From: Symsagittifera roscoffensis
Lineage: Eukaryota > Xenacoelomorpha > Acoela > Convolutidae
Length of the DNA stretch: 64,000 nt
Direction of reading: 5' to 3'
Assembly: GCF_963678635.1 (NCBI RefSeq)
Contig: NC_087070.1
Location: 52,242,750-52,306,749 of the forward strand
Below are positions 23,405-36,343 of this stretch, piece by piece. A model generated the notes under the pieces. That model ran no database searches, was not told the DNA's origin, and saw only the letters and a program-made list of their open reading frames with translations. The number at the start of each line of letters is the position of its first letter. Positions within the stretch are counted from its first letter, which is position 1. Both the position numbers and the translations under genes were made by a program.

Positions 23405-26400
23405 CTAGAAGGCCACCCACCATGGCCGGGAGGTGTTCCTCATTTTATTCCTCCCAAGAGGATCGCTCGTTACTTGCTTCCCAATGGCCTGGTGCTCCTT
23501 CGAGACCCAATTTTTTCCAACATCCACTTCCCATGTCTGTCCGCTCGTTGAACCTCTCTTCATGTTCGTCTTCTGGGGCCTGAAGTCTTCTTCAGATGTC
23601 GAGTTGGTGGAAACCTCCATTTCCTTTTCCATTTCGAGCAGTTTCCTGGGCTCAGCACTACTCTTGTAAGCCGCAGTCTTGCATCGCGACAGAACCATGG
23701 GTGCCGTCTCTCTCAGTTTTTTCTCGGAGACCGCATCCGCCGAAGGACTACCCAATGCCTCTACCTCTCTCTTCCTCTTGCGAGACCTCACGTCTTTACT
23801 TGGGGGCGTTGCCGTTATCATCACTGATTCGACCTCTTTGTCTCCATCCAACCCTTCCAACTCTTGCCTCCCCCCTGCTCGCGCCTTAAGGATATTAGTA
23901 CTTTTAATTGTATTACTAGTTTCGACCTTATCCCCCCTTACACTTTCAATTATTTTATTGACAGTTTTTTGTTTCAGAGTAGAGCTGTCTTTACATTCGT
24001 CTTCTTTGGTCTTCCGTGATGCCTTTCTCAACTCGACCATCTTGATCATCAGTTCTCGTCTAGTTTTCTTCTCCAGACCGGTCCCCATCAGGACAGGCTC
24101 TGCGAATTTCAACACTGTGTCCCACAGTTCTTCCTTGAAATCATCCAGTGTGATCTCGCCATCCACTTCTCGATTGAACTCGCTCAAGAATTCTCGCCAA
24201 GCGTCCTCATCCAGAGTGCCTAGGAACATGGTCTTGTTTCCCTCGAAGGTATTCTTCTCCCTGTCTTCTGCGCTCACGAGTATCATTCCCATATTAGAAG
24301 TCTCACCCATCAGTGGCAACTCTAGATTTTTACGGGGAGATGAGATCAGAGGTGGCGTGTAAGTGTCTGCCCAATTTTCTCCGCTCAGGTCCTTCAACAG
24401 CTCTTGAGTGGTGAATTCCTCCCCTGAAGGTTTTGGTTCGGGCGTGTTCCCCACTTCCATATCCTCCCCTGCCTCGCTGAGAGTCTCATCCATGCTTTCT
24501 TCTCCTGATTCGACTCTTCTCCTCTCAAGGATCCTCCTGAATGGACCTTCTACAGGGCCGTTTCTTTTATCTCCAGGGGTGCCCACCGACTGGGGTGATG
24601 GTGTCGTCGGATCTGGTTTCTTGTATTCCGTCAGAGCCACATACAACGGGCCTGCTGCATCCAGCTCCTTCCCCTCCTGTCTCATCTCCACCTGCTCCAG
24701 TCCGTAAGGTGCCCGGTATCTTCTCGTGGCAAACTTCATCTCGTCCTTTAGTGCAATGTGTCCTTCTTCCACGATCATCCTGCCATCGTCCCACACCGGC
24801 AACATGTTCTCCAAACCCGCCCGCTCAAGCTTTCTCAAGACCTCTCGTATCTCGAATTTTGGGGGCACTGAGCCTCTCATCTTCTTCGCTTGGGTCGTCC
24901 AGGAGTTTATTTTTATGTCACAGGTGTGAAAATAGACCGCTGCAGTGTAGCCGATGAATAGGGGATCCCAGCCATCGGTGAATTCCCTCTGCTGCCCTTC
25001 CGCTGCTGCTCTCGCGAACAGGGACGGACCACCAGGGAACCGTTCATTCCCAGGGTCATTCTCCTTACCGTTGGGAACTCTGGAATTGTTGTTGGCAAGA
25101 CTTCCTTCTCCAGTATTGCCTCTAGCTCCCTCTTCACCAACTCGAAGCTCTTCTTCCATGCGGGAATTCTCAAGACCTCTTGTCCACTCGCAGTCAGGGG
25201 ATTTAGGTTCCAGAACTTGGGGTAAGTTTCGATGGGGCCTTCGCGTTTACCTCCCATCCTACACTGCAGTTGTCCGCGGAAATTGTACACCATCAACTCT
25301 GGATCCTTCACTTTTCCGAAGAGTACCATGTTGCTCATTTGTGCCCTCAGCACCTCTTGCTGACACCAATTGAGTGTCGTCCCATCCAGTATACTTATGA
25401 GGCTCAAGTGTGTCACGGAGTTGCGATAAGCTGTCACCAGAGCCGATCCATAATGCACGGCCGATCCATAAATGCAAGTTACGACCTCCTCCAGCCCCCG
25501 GATTATCCCCATTGGGTCCGATCTCATTGCCAGGCACAGGTCTGTCAACAGAGGCATGCCCCCATTCACTTTCCTCCATTCATCTCTCGTCTTTGGATTC
25601 TTTTCCTCACCAGTCATGTGTCGGTTCTGCATCAGGAGGTATTCCACTAGCAGCGTCTTTAGCCCTGCAGCACACTTATATGAATAGGTGTCAATGCTCG
25701 AGTGGGTTTTCCCCATCGACAGGGGCTCCCCATATTTCGTTAGTCGATGAAATGACACCAGTTCACCATGGGTCAGGAGCACCAGTGCCAGATACCCGTC
25801 AATCCGGAGTGTTTCCACACCCCGACTGAACATGTACGCTGGACCCATATTGAATAGGTACCTCGGGTACACCCAGGTACAGTGCCAACAATAGGCTGAT
25901 GGGCATGCTCAGGATTTCTTGTACAAAGGCTCCAAAGATGGTCTCCTTCGCACCAAACACTCCAGCCATGAACTCCTTTCCCCAACAAGAACTCAAGAAC
26001 TCAAGAATCTCGTGATCCCTCCTCGTCTTCAGCTCGCCCTTTGCATGCTCCCTCCAGAATCCTCCAATTGTGACCTCGTTGGCAGCTGTGACAAACCTGG
26101 TCACCGTCATTTCCCTTTTCTCGGCCACTTCCAGCTGCTCCTCAATAAAACTCCAGATTTGCTTCACAAGAGGTGGGGCATTCTCCTTCGTCTTCTCCGT
26201 AGCGTTTTCCAACCTTGGTGTCATGAATGGCCACCTGCCTCTTTCTTGTGTCAGCCGATACACCATCGACTCCAGTTGCTTCTCTGTTGCAGCTACGTTC
26301 TTTCTTTCATTGCTCGGTCCCCTAGACTTACTGGTGGAGCTTGTGATAGTCAATTCCATGCTTCGAAACCACAGGCTGGCCGTCAGGTGAGTTATTATTG

Positions 26401-29400
26401 GATGATCGTCCCCTATAACCGGACTGAACTTGAGTTGTCTGGCGAAGTTCGATATCTCCAGCAAGAGGACCTCGTCCAATACAATGAGGAAATCTGCTAA
26501 CTCGTAGAAGCCCCTCAACTCGTAGAAGCCCCCACATCCGCCCACGCCGCCGCCAGTTCTGACTTGCGAAGCCTCAAGTTCGTCGGTCCCAACTCCCGAT
26601 TGGGAGCTGCCATCAGGATCCGCCATCCATTCCCCTCGGCTATTAAGATCAAGACCGCATACACAAATTGCAGAGCGGGAGGCATGCTCGCGTACCAGGG
26701 GGACGTCGTGAACACCACTCTTGTCTTGGAACCAAAACGCGAGGAAACGTTCTCCTGTACCTCATTCATCGCTGCAAATAACGTCTGGATAGCTTCCCAG
26801 ATTCTCTTCGGCGCTGGTCCATCGCCCTTGAGCTGCTCAAGAAACCCAGTCGCATGCAGGTGGTCATTCATTCCCGCAAAGAGTAGTAGCTCGAGCTCGC
26901 AAGGCATCTCCGATTTTATTGCTACCACCAAGGTTAACATTTGGTTCAGCTCAGCTCCTGGCAGTGAGTATATCAAAGTCCCCGGCCAGAACAACTTGGG
27001 AGACGTTCCCTCGAAGTCCGATCCCGCTACGATGACCACCCTCGCAGCAGCTGGATCTGCTCTGTCGTAAACTGCCAAGGTCTTGGCCAATTGGGTGTTC
27101 CCGCCGGGTTTCCCGTATCTAGGATCGTCTGCCAACTTCGTGCCTTCATAAGCGGCATCCGGCAGTTCCATTTCCCTTGGGTCCAACATTTTGTCCACCA
27201 CCCTCAACTGTGCTGGAGTTGCCAACCTAATTCTGGCAATGCTCGTTCGATGTTTGGGGGCTTCACTATGAGTCCCGGACTCCCCAGCAACTTGAGAGGC
27301 CTGTAATTGATAGGTCCCATGACCGATTTTGTGGGAATCCCAGTCAGATCCGCCGTCTCCATTACTTCCGCTCTTGAGAAAGGCGTCTCGTGAGCCTTCA
27401 ACCGGTCCACGCACTGGTGTCTACCCAAGTCTTCATGTGACACTCGCTCGAGACCCAAAGCTTCCGCCAACTCTTGCCTGCATTCCAGATCTTACAATTC
27501 CAGCTCCTTTACCTTCTCAAGATATCTCGACCGACTGGTCTCTCCATCTTCTCTCTTGCTCTCCACCACTACCACCGAGGATACTACCGAACTCTGAGGT
27601 GTTGATGACGTTGCCTCCTCGGCCTCCATTGGTGCGGCACCTGATAATCTGGTCCGGCTGCTCCTCGAGCTGTCTCTAGAATCGGCCGTCGCTCTCAGGC
27701 GACTGGATAAAGTTCTTGAGTTAAAGAAAGGTGGATTTGGAGGTGGCCCGAATGTGAATTAGGCCGTCTCCAGCAATTCTGCCTCCAACGCGCTTATGTG
27801 CCTTTGGAAGACATCATTCAACCATTCCACTCCCCTAGGCCTGTCAAAGTGGATCACGTCTGAGGATGTATCGTCGGGGAAAACAGATCGCTCCATCTGC
27901 TCGGCTACGTCCAGTAATCCAACGGGAAGGACACTCCTTTGATGTATTTGCCTGATTATTTCGTTCAGGTTTCGCACCTTCGTGTTCATTTCCATCGCGT
28001 GTTGGTCCGCCTTCATGTTGTAGGGAATGGTACACACCGTGAGAATGGCAGGATCCATTTGAATCCGCAATTCCTCAAGGATGCAGCTCATCTTGCCATG
28101 TAGCTTCATTACCTTCCTGGACTCCCCCCTAGACACGTCATTCGTCCCGATCATTAGAGTCACCGTATATATTCTTGTCATCCCTAGAATCTCAAGTGTT
28201 GCCAACATCTGTGGCGTCGCAGCTCCAGCAAAACTTAAGATCCCCGTTTGCCAATGTGATTGAATCCGGGTCAGCACCCGCAGCAGGCTGTCCCCTATGA
28301 TTAGGTGGACCGCACCTTCTGGTACACGTGGCTGCGTGAAGTATTCCACCCAAGCTGCGTCATGGAAGCAATCCCTCCTGACTCTTTGTGCCGTGCTTCA
28401 ATCCATGCGATTGTGCCTGTGGTACCTGCCCTCCGTGTTCTTCTTGTAGCTTGAGATTACCACACTCCTGATCAGTTGCTCCCTCCACGTCGGGGGTGGC
28501 TCCACTCTTTCTGGACTCTAACGATTCCTTAGTTGTAGCCTCTCGTTCAATTCTTTCAGACGTGACGAGCTGCCGCTCACCTGACTACCGCTCGGGGTTG
28601 AACTCGGGGTATACCCAGGCAGTGCGACGTCCATCAATGGACGTATCGGTTGTGTCTCTAGGCCGCGCAGGGAGGACTTTGACTCAGTTGGTATCCATAC
28701 CTCCAACCCCTCATTCATATGCTCCTGAGCGGCGCGGTCAAGGTTAAATCGTCCCTTCGATCTGGGAGCTTCGTCCAGCTCCATACGCGACTCTGGTCTT
28801 GAGCCGGTAACCATTCGCTCCTTGGGCCTGGCCCCCTTTTGCATATCGAGCTCGCGTTGTCGTTGCTGGATTCTCTCAAGTTCCGACTTCAGCTGTTCTC
28901 AATTCGCGGCATTCTCTCGCACCCTTTGCTCTTGTAGATGCTCGGCCTTCAGCATATCAAGTTCCATCCGCGCTTGGTCCTTTTCGACGACCGCTTGATC
29001 TCTCTCCAGATTCGCCTGATATCTCTCAAGCTTCGCTTGATCCCGGTCGAGGTTCGCTTTGTTCCTCTCCCTCTGTGTCCTCTCAAGTTCTCTCTTCAGA
29101 GTACTGAGGTCCGGATACACTTCTCCCGTTTGTTGCGCTCGCGTCATTGATGGCATCTTACTCGTGCTCTGGCCCGCTGATCTTGCTGATGGTCTGATCG
29201 GTAGTGGGAACTCCCCTGCGCCATCCTCGGTGTTGTTGCCCAAGCCAGGTTTCCTTGCCAAGTCGAATCCCCTTATTCCTCCATCCACATTCCAGGACAG
29301 CCATCTGGTTTGCTCTTGTTTGGATATTCCCTCAGTGGTGTAGCCGACCATCAAGACAGCTTCTGTTGCAGACTCCCTGCATTCACCTTGTTCTTCTAGC

Positions 29401-29573
29401 TGGAGGATGGCGTTCAGCATCACTGCCATCCTCTCATCCACCTGGGTATAATCCAGGTCCCTCAAGCGTCTGTATAATTCATCGAGCGTGGGCCTTTTCA
29501 GAGCCGATGGCATGGACTTCCAGAATCGATCTGCCATTTCTATAATTTCTAGATGATCTTGAGTATTAACCAA
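23405..29573 (-). pseudogene. Second coding block of B-minus, N-terminal two thirds, with SGNH hydrolase domain
   Basis: Frames at 29573-28899, 28844-28518, 28349-27759, 27470-26515, 26626-25799, 25872-24913 and 25159-23405 match B-plus 53389-59475. The first has a longer coiled coil built of seven-residue units (such as LERDQA). The 28349-27759 piece is an SGNH-type domain with GDS near 28290, GTND near 28145 and an IHFD block near 27853. The last piece ends in TAG at 23405, six codons beyond the codon matching the B-plus stop. That codon is TGG here. Frameshifts make the copy non-functional. Confidence 0.85.
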
Positions 29574-30002
29574 CTTGTGAATTACCTTACCACTTGAGAA
29601 CTACCTTACCATTTTGAATATTAGCGTATCAACTTGAGTACTTGAGAATTACCTTCTTGAAGCGTTGTTCAACTTGTGTGTTCGTTCAAGAACTTCTTTT
29701 CTTTCAATTGAGTGTAGTTGGGTAGTCAATTTGACTTTACCAAATCAATCTGAAAATAACACTAAAACCCCCTGCCACTATAGTTAAAACCTTTTCCTTT
29801 TCGTTCTACTAAAATAGTTCAATTGGAAGTTTTCTAAAAGCATGCAGATTCATTTTATGTTTAAGCACCATCAATCATTTAAAATTTAATTGTAATGCCA
29901 ATCGCGTTTTACCTGTACCGTGCCCCAATACCCAACTTGAGATCCCTTCATACCCAACTTGAGATCCCTTCATACCCAACTCGAGACCCCCATGTAACCG
30001 AC
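29574..30002 (-). other. Spacer between pol and the second coding block in B-minus
   Basis: No gene. Close to the second block it holds several AAGGTAATTCTCAAGT-like copies (29575-29660), the degenerate counterpart of the 20-bp repeat at 53257-53356. Next to pol it has three 22-bp units, TACCCAACTTGAGATCCCTTCA-like, starting at 29929, 29951 and 29973. The rest is A/T-rich with no visible structure. Confidence 0.7.
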
Positions 30003-33000
30003 TCAGGCGATGCTCAAGTAGTATTTCTTGTGCAGATGTACCATTATCTCCGTTTTCGCGAAGACCACGTGTAGGATAGCGTATAATTCCCTTGGGCTCA
30101 ACTTGCCCCTGTTTGGGTCATAGACCGGCATTGAGACCTCCGTTATCCTTCTTTCAATCATGAAGTCTCGTAGTCTTGTTATGTCAACATCACGTGTTCA
30201 GGATCGATCGTGTTCCTGTCATTGACCCTCGTCACTAGGAAGCACAGGTATTTGCATGAGACTTGTGCTACTGATGGTGGAAGCGCAGCCATTCCTCCCA
30301 GCGCCGGTCTCTGTGTAAACAGAAACTCCACGTTCTGGTACTCTCTCTTGAAGTCGACCTCCAGTCTTGATTTGAAACTCATGTCCGCTGTGATACAGAT
30401 TGCGCTAGTCCTGTCTGACAGTATGAAGTCACCATCCGTTATCATTTCCGAGTATTCGTTTGGTATTTCAAACTTCGTTTTAAATTCCGTCCTATGGTAG
30501 GCTCAGCCTCCTCCCCATCCAGTTCCAGTCCGCTCATTTCTCTCACTTCCCTGAGTTTCTTTATCATTAAATTTTCGGTGTGGGTAAGTCCTACCCCCAC
30601 TCCACGGACAAAAATATTTATCGACGTCCCCATCGATGATGCTGGGTCTGAATTATCTGGCGGAATGTCGAGCGGCCTGTCTGTTGCCGTCCAGCCGAAG
30701 AGGGGATTTTCCGTCTTCATGTGCTTTCCCGCTATGTCAACTTGTTGTATGCTTCGTCCTTCGTCGCTTCCGTTCTTGACATCGCGCATCCATTCTAATA
30801 TCCTCAAGTTCGTATTCTCCCTCCTCTCTATCTCTCCAAATCCGTCTCCCGCTCTGGTGTCGAGTAGTCTTCCTGTGGGTAACGTTCATTATCCTTGATG
30901 ATTTGCCATTCATCATCAGCTGCCAATTCGCCCACACTTAGTAGCTCTTTGCTTAGGTCATCGGGCTGTATCTTATCAATCAGGAAATCGTCTCCGTACC
31001 TGTTGTACCTCATGCCTGTCCGTTTGCGATTGCCACTACTTGTCCCCGCTGGTATTGATAACTCTGGTTCTGTCCACTTCGGCTCCTCACCTTGCTCCGG
31101 ATCGTTCCAGTCTTCTTCCACAAAAGATTCCGCTTCAGAGTCCGCTTCTATTTTTTCATTGTCATCCAAACTCAAGTTCTCATTGCCATCATTTTTCTCT
31201 CTGGTGCCTCTTTCGTTCACTTCACATGCTGGCTCCACCAGTAGGTACTCAAGTCCCTCCATGTCCCTCCATGTCCCATAGTTCACACTCCCCGGACATA
31301 TTTCCTTCTTCAGTATCCTCTTCCTCCGTGGACGTGGACCACTCCCCGGACTCTTGACCTAGTCCCAGGTATTCAGCTTCTTCCTTGAACGCCACTTTCT
31401 TTTTCCTAGCCCGAGTTTGTTCAAGTATGTCGTCAGGGATTTTTTCAAGCAGTGACTTCACGACTTCTTTCCCATCAGGGTTAGTCACCTTCGAGGTGTT
31501 TTTATCACTAACTATCTCGCTCCCTCGCAGTATTGTGACCTCCGGTTCCTCCTTACCCTTTTCTTGGATCACGGGTTTGTCATCTGCTAGTTTCTCGAGT
31601 AACCTCATTAAGTCATCATCTATTTGTGCATCTCCCGTTTCTAGCTGGTTAAGATCATAGCCTTTTGCCTTGAGCGTCTCCCTCACAATCTTTGACTTGA
31701 GTATTATCCCTATCGGCATCACTCGGTTCTTCTTCAAGATCGTATTATCCGGAGGTTCTTTTGGTAATTCGGGGTGATCTTCTATTGGTTTGCCTGATTT
31801 GTCTAGCCATCTCGTGAGTGGAAGACTGTCGTACGTTTCCTTATCCATGAAGGAGAAGCCATCCTTGATTTCAGGTCTATCTGCCTCCCTCTGTTCTTGT
31901 CTCTCGTAGAACTCCGTCTTCTTACTCAAGCTGTCAGAAGTGTTTGTCTCGTGTTCTATGCTCAATTATCATGTTGTACCCATCCAGGCGAACTATCCAC
32001 CTCCCAATGTAACTTTGGTCCATTGAGTATGTCTTCAGCCAGCTTAGTGCCCTGTTGTCGACTCGCAGCTTGAATGGCTCGCTGCCTAGGTATGCTCTAT
32101 ATTTCTCGACAAAGGTAGCCACCGCGAATATCTCTGCTTTCGGTGCCCCGTACTTCATTTCCGTGTCACTTAAGACTTTGCTTCCGTACGCTATTGGTCT
32201 CAAGACTGTTTTCCGGTTCCATTCTTCTTCCTGATGGAGAATTCCAGAAATCGCTACTACCGACGCATCCGTGTCCAGCACGTACACCCCTTTCTCTGTT
32301 GGCATCCCTAGTACTGGTGCCTCGCACAACTCTTTCTTTATTCTCTGGAATGACTCTTCTGCTGCGTTGTTCCACGTGAACTTCTTGCCCTTGTGTCTCA
32401 TTAACTGTTGCATCGGGTATACCTTGTCTGCATGGCCTTTGATGAATTCTCTGTAGTAATTCGCAAATTCCAGGAAGCTCATCGATTGGTGTTCCGTTTT
32501 TGGCGATTTCCAAGTTAGAACTGCTTCTACTGCATCTAGATCTGAACTGATGCCGTGCCTGTCCACCATCCTGCCCAAGTATTTTATCGAATCCTTGAGT
32601 ATCTCGCACTTTGATGGTTTACACTTTAGCCCCGACCTCTTCATACACGCAAATACCTCGTCAAGTCTCTCAATGTGGTCTTCTAGTGTGGGCGTCGCTA
32701 TTACCACGTCATTCACATAGCACATTACCAGATTGCCGTACTTCTTCATCACACCTATCAGCGCGTGTGCCATCAACCGCTGAAATGTGGCGGTTGCATT
32801 GCAAAGACCAAACGGCGTCCGTTTCCATTGAAACAGACCCAACTCGCAGGCGAACTCTGTCTTGTCCCTGTCCTGCTTCCTGAGCGGTACCTGCCAGAAG
32901 GCCGAACCTAAATCAAGAGTCGTAAAAAACTTTGCATCACCTAACTTCGAGAGGCTCTCATCAATCCTAGGTATGGGATAGGCATCCTTCACCGTGACGG

Positions 33001-34737
33001 AGTTCAGGTATCGAAAGTCACAACAAAACCTCAATTGGTCGCCTTTCCTTTTGGCCATCACTACTCCACACGCCCACGTTGATTTGGATGGTTCTATCGT
33101 ATCATACTCTAGTAGCGTTTCGATCTCTTTTCTACACGCATCCGATTTGTGTGGGGTCATGCGCCTCGCCCCCTCCCTGTGCGGTACCGCATTCTCCTCA
33201 AGTTCTATTTCATGCTCAACAAAATTACAACACCCGATGTCTGCCTTATGTATCGAAAAAACTTCCTCGTTCCGCTCTAATACGTCCTTGATGGCTTCGA
33301 GCTGTTCGTCCGTTATCTTGCCTCTTAAATGTTCAATTTCCGGTAGGACCGGTTTATCACTCTGCATTTCATCTAGTGTGGGCCGTTCCGGAAAATTCGA
33401 ACAGCTCGATAGCCCATCGTCTGTCTCTGACTTAAGTGATTTCACAAGACCTGATGAACTTTTTATTTTCTTCAATCGTCTCAAGATACAAATTTTGTCC
33501 CTATGATTGGGACAATCAACAACTTCATTTTGTTTTTGGTTTTCAGTCATTTCATATCGAGTTTTTACGGGTAAAGCATATCCCAGCTTCCTCCCCCTCT
33601 GTATCGTGATTGGTATGTCAAGAGTATTCAACAAGACACTGACGCAGAGACCGCTCCCAGTTATCGAGAAGGATCTTCCTAAAACAGCAGCACTTTGACT
33701 ATTTGGATTTGGGACTATGCATACCTGCTTGTTGTCACTTAGTTCATTGTAATTTTTCATTCGCAAGCTTACGATCGCCGCTTCGTTCGCCTTTAGCCTC
33801 ACCCTCCTACTCAAGAATACCGGTGCTTTGTTCTCATTCGCCATTATTAAATTTACCGGTTTAATTGCGTACCTCTTATCAGGGTTCCATATCCTGAACA
33901 TTGCGTTGTTTAGATCAATCGTTACATCGAAGTTCCCGGTGAAGTCTCTGCCTAAAATGAATTGGTCAGACTCATCTAGTTTTTCTACCACAAGAAAGCT
34001 CATCTCATCCACAGGTTGCGTTCCCCCAGATTTAGGGCTATTATTGGCGTTCTGTCCAGCACCCGCAGCGCTCCTTTGTTTGCATCTGACAACCGTATTC
34101 TCGAGTCTATCAAATCATTTTTGTTGAAGCCCATTCGTTCCCAAGTTTCGATTGGTATAACACTCAAGACCGCTCCCGTATCAAGTAACCCACGTAACTG
34201 TGTCTTCTTGCCACTTATGTCGAGCACATGTGCTGATACATCTGCCTCTGTCCCGATGTGCACTGCATCTTCCTCAAGCATGGCGCAGTGTCCAATCGAT
34301 CTCACTTTCAACTCTTCTTTTCCTACGTAGATCTGCCCTACCAGATCTTCATCACAGGTTATCATTGTTTTCGTATAGATGTTGATCCCATCTATATTTA
34401 GCATCACCTCATGCGGACCATAAGCTTCTGTGTACCTGTTATCAACTCGGACTGACTTGCTACCCCCCCCCCCCCTTGTGAGCAGTGCCTTCAATGCTCT
34501 AGAAGTCATTTGTGGGCTTATACCACTCCAGTATTCTGCGTACACATCATTGTGCATTATTGTCTGGTCGCTGGGTTCGCTCAAGTTTCTCGTAACCTCA
34601 TGGCCGCCCACGGTGATTATTGACATTATTCTGGCTCCGAACTTACTTATGCCGAATGGCTTCCCCGTCACCATTTTTACAGTGTTGAAGTTTCCACTTT
34701 TTGTCGATCCCGCTACAGCCTCTGGTATTGACTGCAA
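30003..34737 (-). pseudogene. pol: Element B-minus pol: protease, RT, RNase H, tail and macro-like domain; integrase deleted
   Basis: Frames 34737-34000 (protease, LLDTGA near 34190), 34012-31934 (RT and RNase H), 31965-31249 (acidic linker), 31286-30828, 30807-30442 and 30445-30179 together match B-plus from about residue 815 onward. The RT catalytic box reads YVND instead of YVDD near 32712, so one catalytic Asp is lost. Around 31270-31285 the sequence jumps from the linker (matching ~49975) to the post-integrase tail (~51640), removing the H2C2 finger and the DDE core. A 5-base duplication near 34010 and small indels near 31950, 30830 and 30480 shift the frame. The macro-like domain here starts TDGDFIL, keeping a GD pair. 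Confidence 0.88.
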
Positions 34738-36317
34738 TGTCCCAAGACTTCTTCGGTACTGTCCAAAGACTTGTCACTAAGTGTCTGGATAGTAAGATCT
34801 CTTCTTCTTCGTTGTGGGGACTTTTTAGAACCACTGTACCGTGTACCACCACTTGAGCACTAGTAAAAATTTTCCCAAAATCCCTATCTTAATGGCGAAA
34901 ATCCAATTACTGACCCCCCTGTATTTATCTCCCTCTCGTTGTTTCAGGCTATTTGAAACCCCAACTTCTTCGTAGGTATCTTGTGATCACCTGTTCGTTC
35001 AAATACCAACAACAAATTTTCACTAAAACGTAAAAATTTAAACAGGAAAAATTATAAAAACAGAGAGATGAACCCACATAAAATTCAAAGCTGACTGATG
35101 TCAACCTTTGTCCGAAAAAAAGTCTGAAACCCGATTGCCACGCGTTTTCCTCCCCCCTGCTAGCGATCTTATGGGGTATCACAAAAACTGTCTATGTCCG
35201 TTCCCCCCTACCGATCCGACCAGGGTACCTACCTTAACTCGATGTTAAATTTGAATATCCGCTTCTTATAACCAACGCGTGTAAGTATCTAATGTAACTA
35301 AATCGACGATGCCGAACAATTAGTTACTCTAATGTGTCCCCCCTTTTTACAATTTACAACCGCCAACCTCTAACCTAACCAGCCCCCCTTCTAACCTCCC
35401 CCCTCTTTAGCCCCCTCTTAAGCCGAAAAATCCCTTAAGCACCGGGTGCTAAACCTCTCGAGAGAAAACCGTAGACCTGTTTCCAGGCCTGCTTGTGTAA
35501 AAACTTCCTCAAAACAATTGTGCTCCGCTTATCCAATTTTACACTTATTTCCTATAATGTAATGTGGATTTTAACGATACCCGTTTGCCCAACTTGAGAA
35601 CACCCCTGTGCGTCCTCTTCTTGTTGTAGCGATCCCGTGCTGGTTGTCCCCTTGACGTGCACTGCACTTGACACCAGCACCACCTTCGCCCTTGGCTGGT
35701 CACCTATTCCAGTCAAATTTCCTAGCAGTTCAGCTCAGTCCTTGTGAACCACTTTCCCACTCGGCTGGTCACCTCTTCCAGTCAAGTCTCCTAGTGGTTC
35801 GGTTCTGTCCTTGTGAACCACTTTCCCACTCGGCTGGTCACCTCTTCCAGTCAAGTCTCCTAGAGGTCCGGCTAGGTTGCAAGCTATCTGAAAACCCTTA
35901 ACAACGCCTCCCACTTGGGCACCTTATTGAAGTCACTGGTTTAGATTGCTAGATTGATCGAAACGATCGGTCTTATAAAACAGTATGGGTATACTATTTA
36001 ATTAATATAAAGGTTTGATCCAACTAATCTGGTATCGAAGTCACTGTCATTTTTTGTTTTATAGTTTTTGTTCCTTTTTCTGTACTTTTTTCTTGTTTTT
36101 GTCCCCCTAGTTACCCCCCCCCCCCCTTACTCGGTTAGCTAAGCCTCGTTCGGAGAGCGTACCAGGAAGTTTTCTCAAGTTTTCTTAAAAAGCTATCACG
36201 GTACAACCGGAAGGTTTACACGTTCCCGCTGAACCGTACCACCGGTACTATAGAATGGGCATGCAGCCCGGAGCTGTGTCAAGTGGGTTCGACTCCGTAG
36301 TCATGATGTCGTAAAAA
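34738..36317 (-). other. Leader of element B-minus, gag deleted
   Basis: It matches the B-plus leader, but the leader joins directly to the post-gag sequence near 34740-34860. The 36-unit minisatellite and more than 2 kb of gag are missing. It contains a 69-bp tandem repeat, homopolymer C and T runs and the conserved block at 36184-36215. No coding frame is credible. Confidence 0.75.
35694..35878. repeat. 69-bp tandem repeat in B-minus leader, 2.7 units
   Basis: Units begin GGCTGGTCACC at 35694, 35763 and 35832 and contain TTCCAGTCAA and CCTTGTGAACCACTTTCCCA. B-plus has about two units, at 42116-42250, so copy number differs between insertions. Confidence 0.88.
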
Positions 36318-36332
36318 CACCCCGGAGCGCCA
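36318..36332 (-). promoter_or_regulatory. Primer-binding site of element B-minus
   Basis: The minus strand reads TGGCGCTCCGGGGTG eleven bases inside the 5' LTR. One base differs from the site shared by element A and B-plus. It is followed by a conserved ACATCATGAC. Confidence 0.7.
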
Positions 36333-36343
36333 TAAAAACACTA

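Noticed and set aside
29929-29994. Nematode SL1 spliced-leader-like sequence
   Set aside because: TACCCAACTTGAG is only partly similar to SL1, occurs as a repeat inside a decayed element, and has no snRNA-like context.
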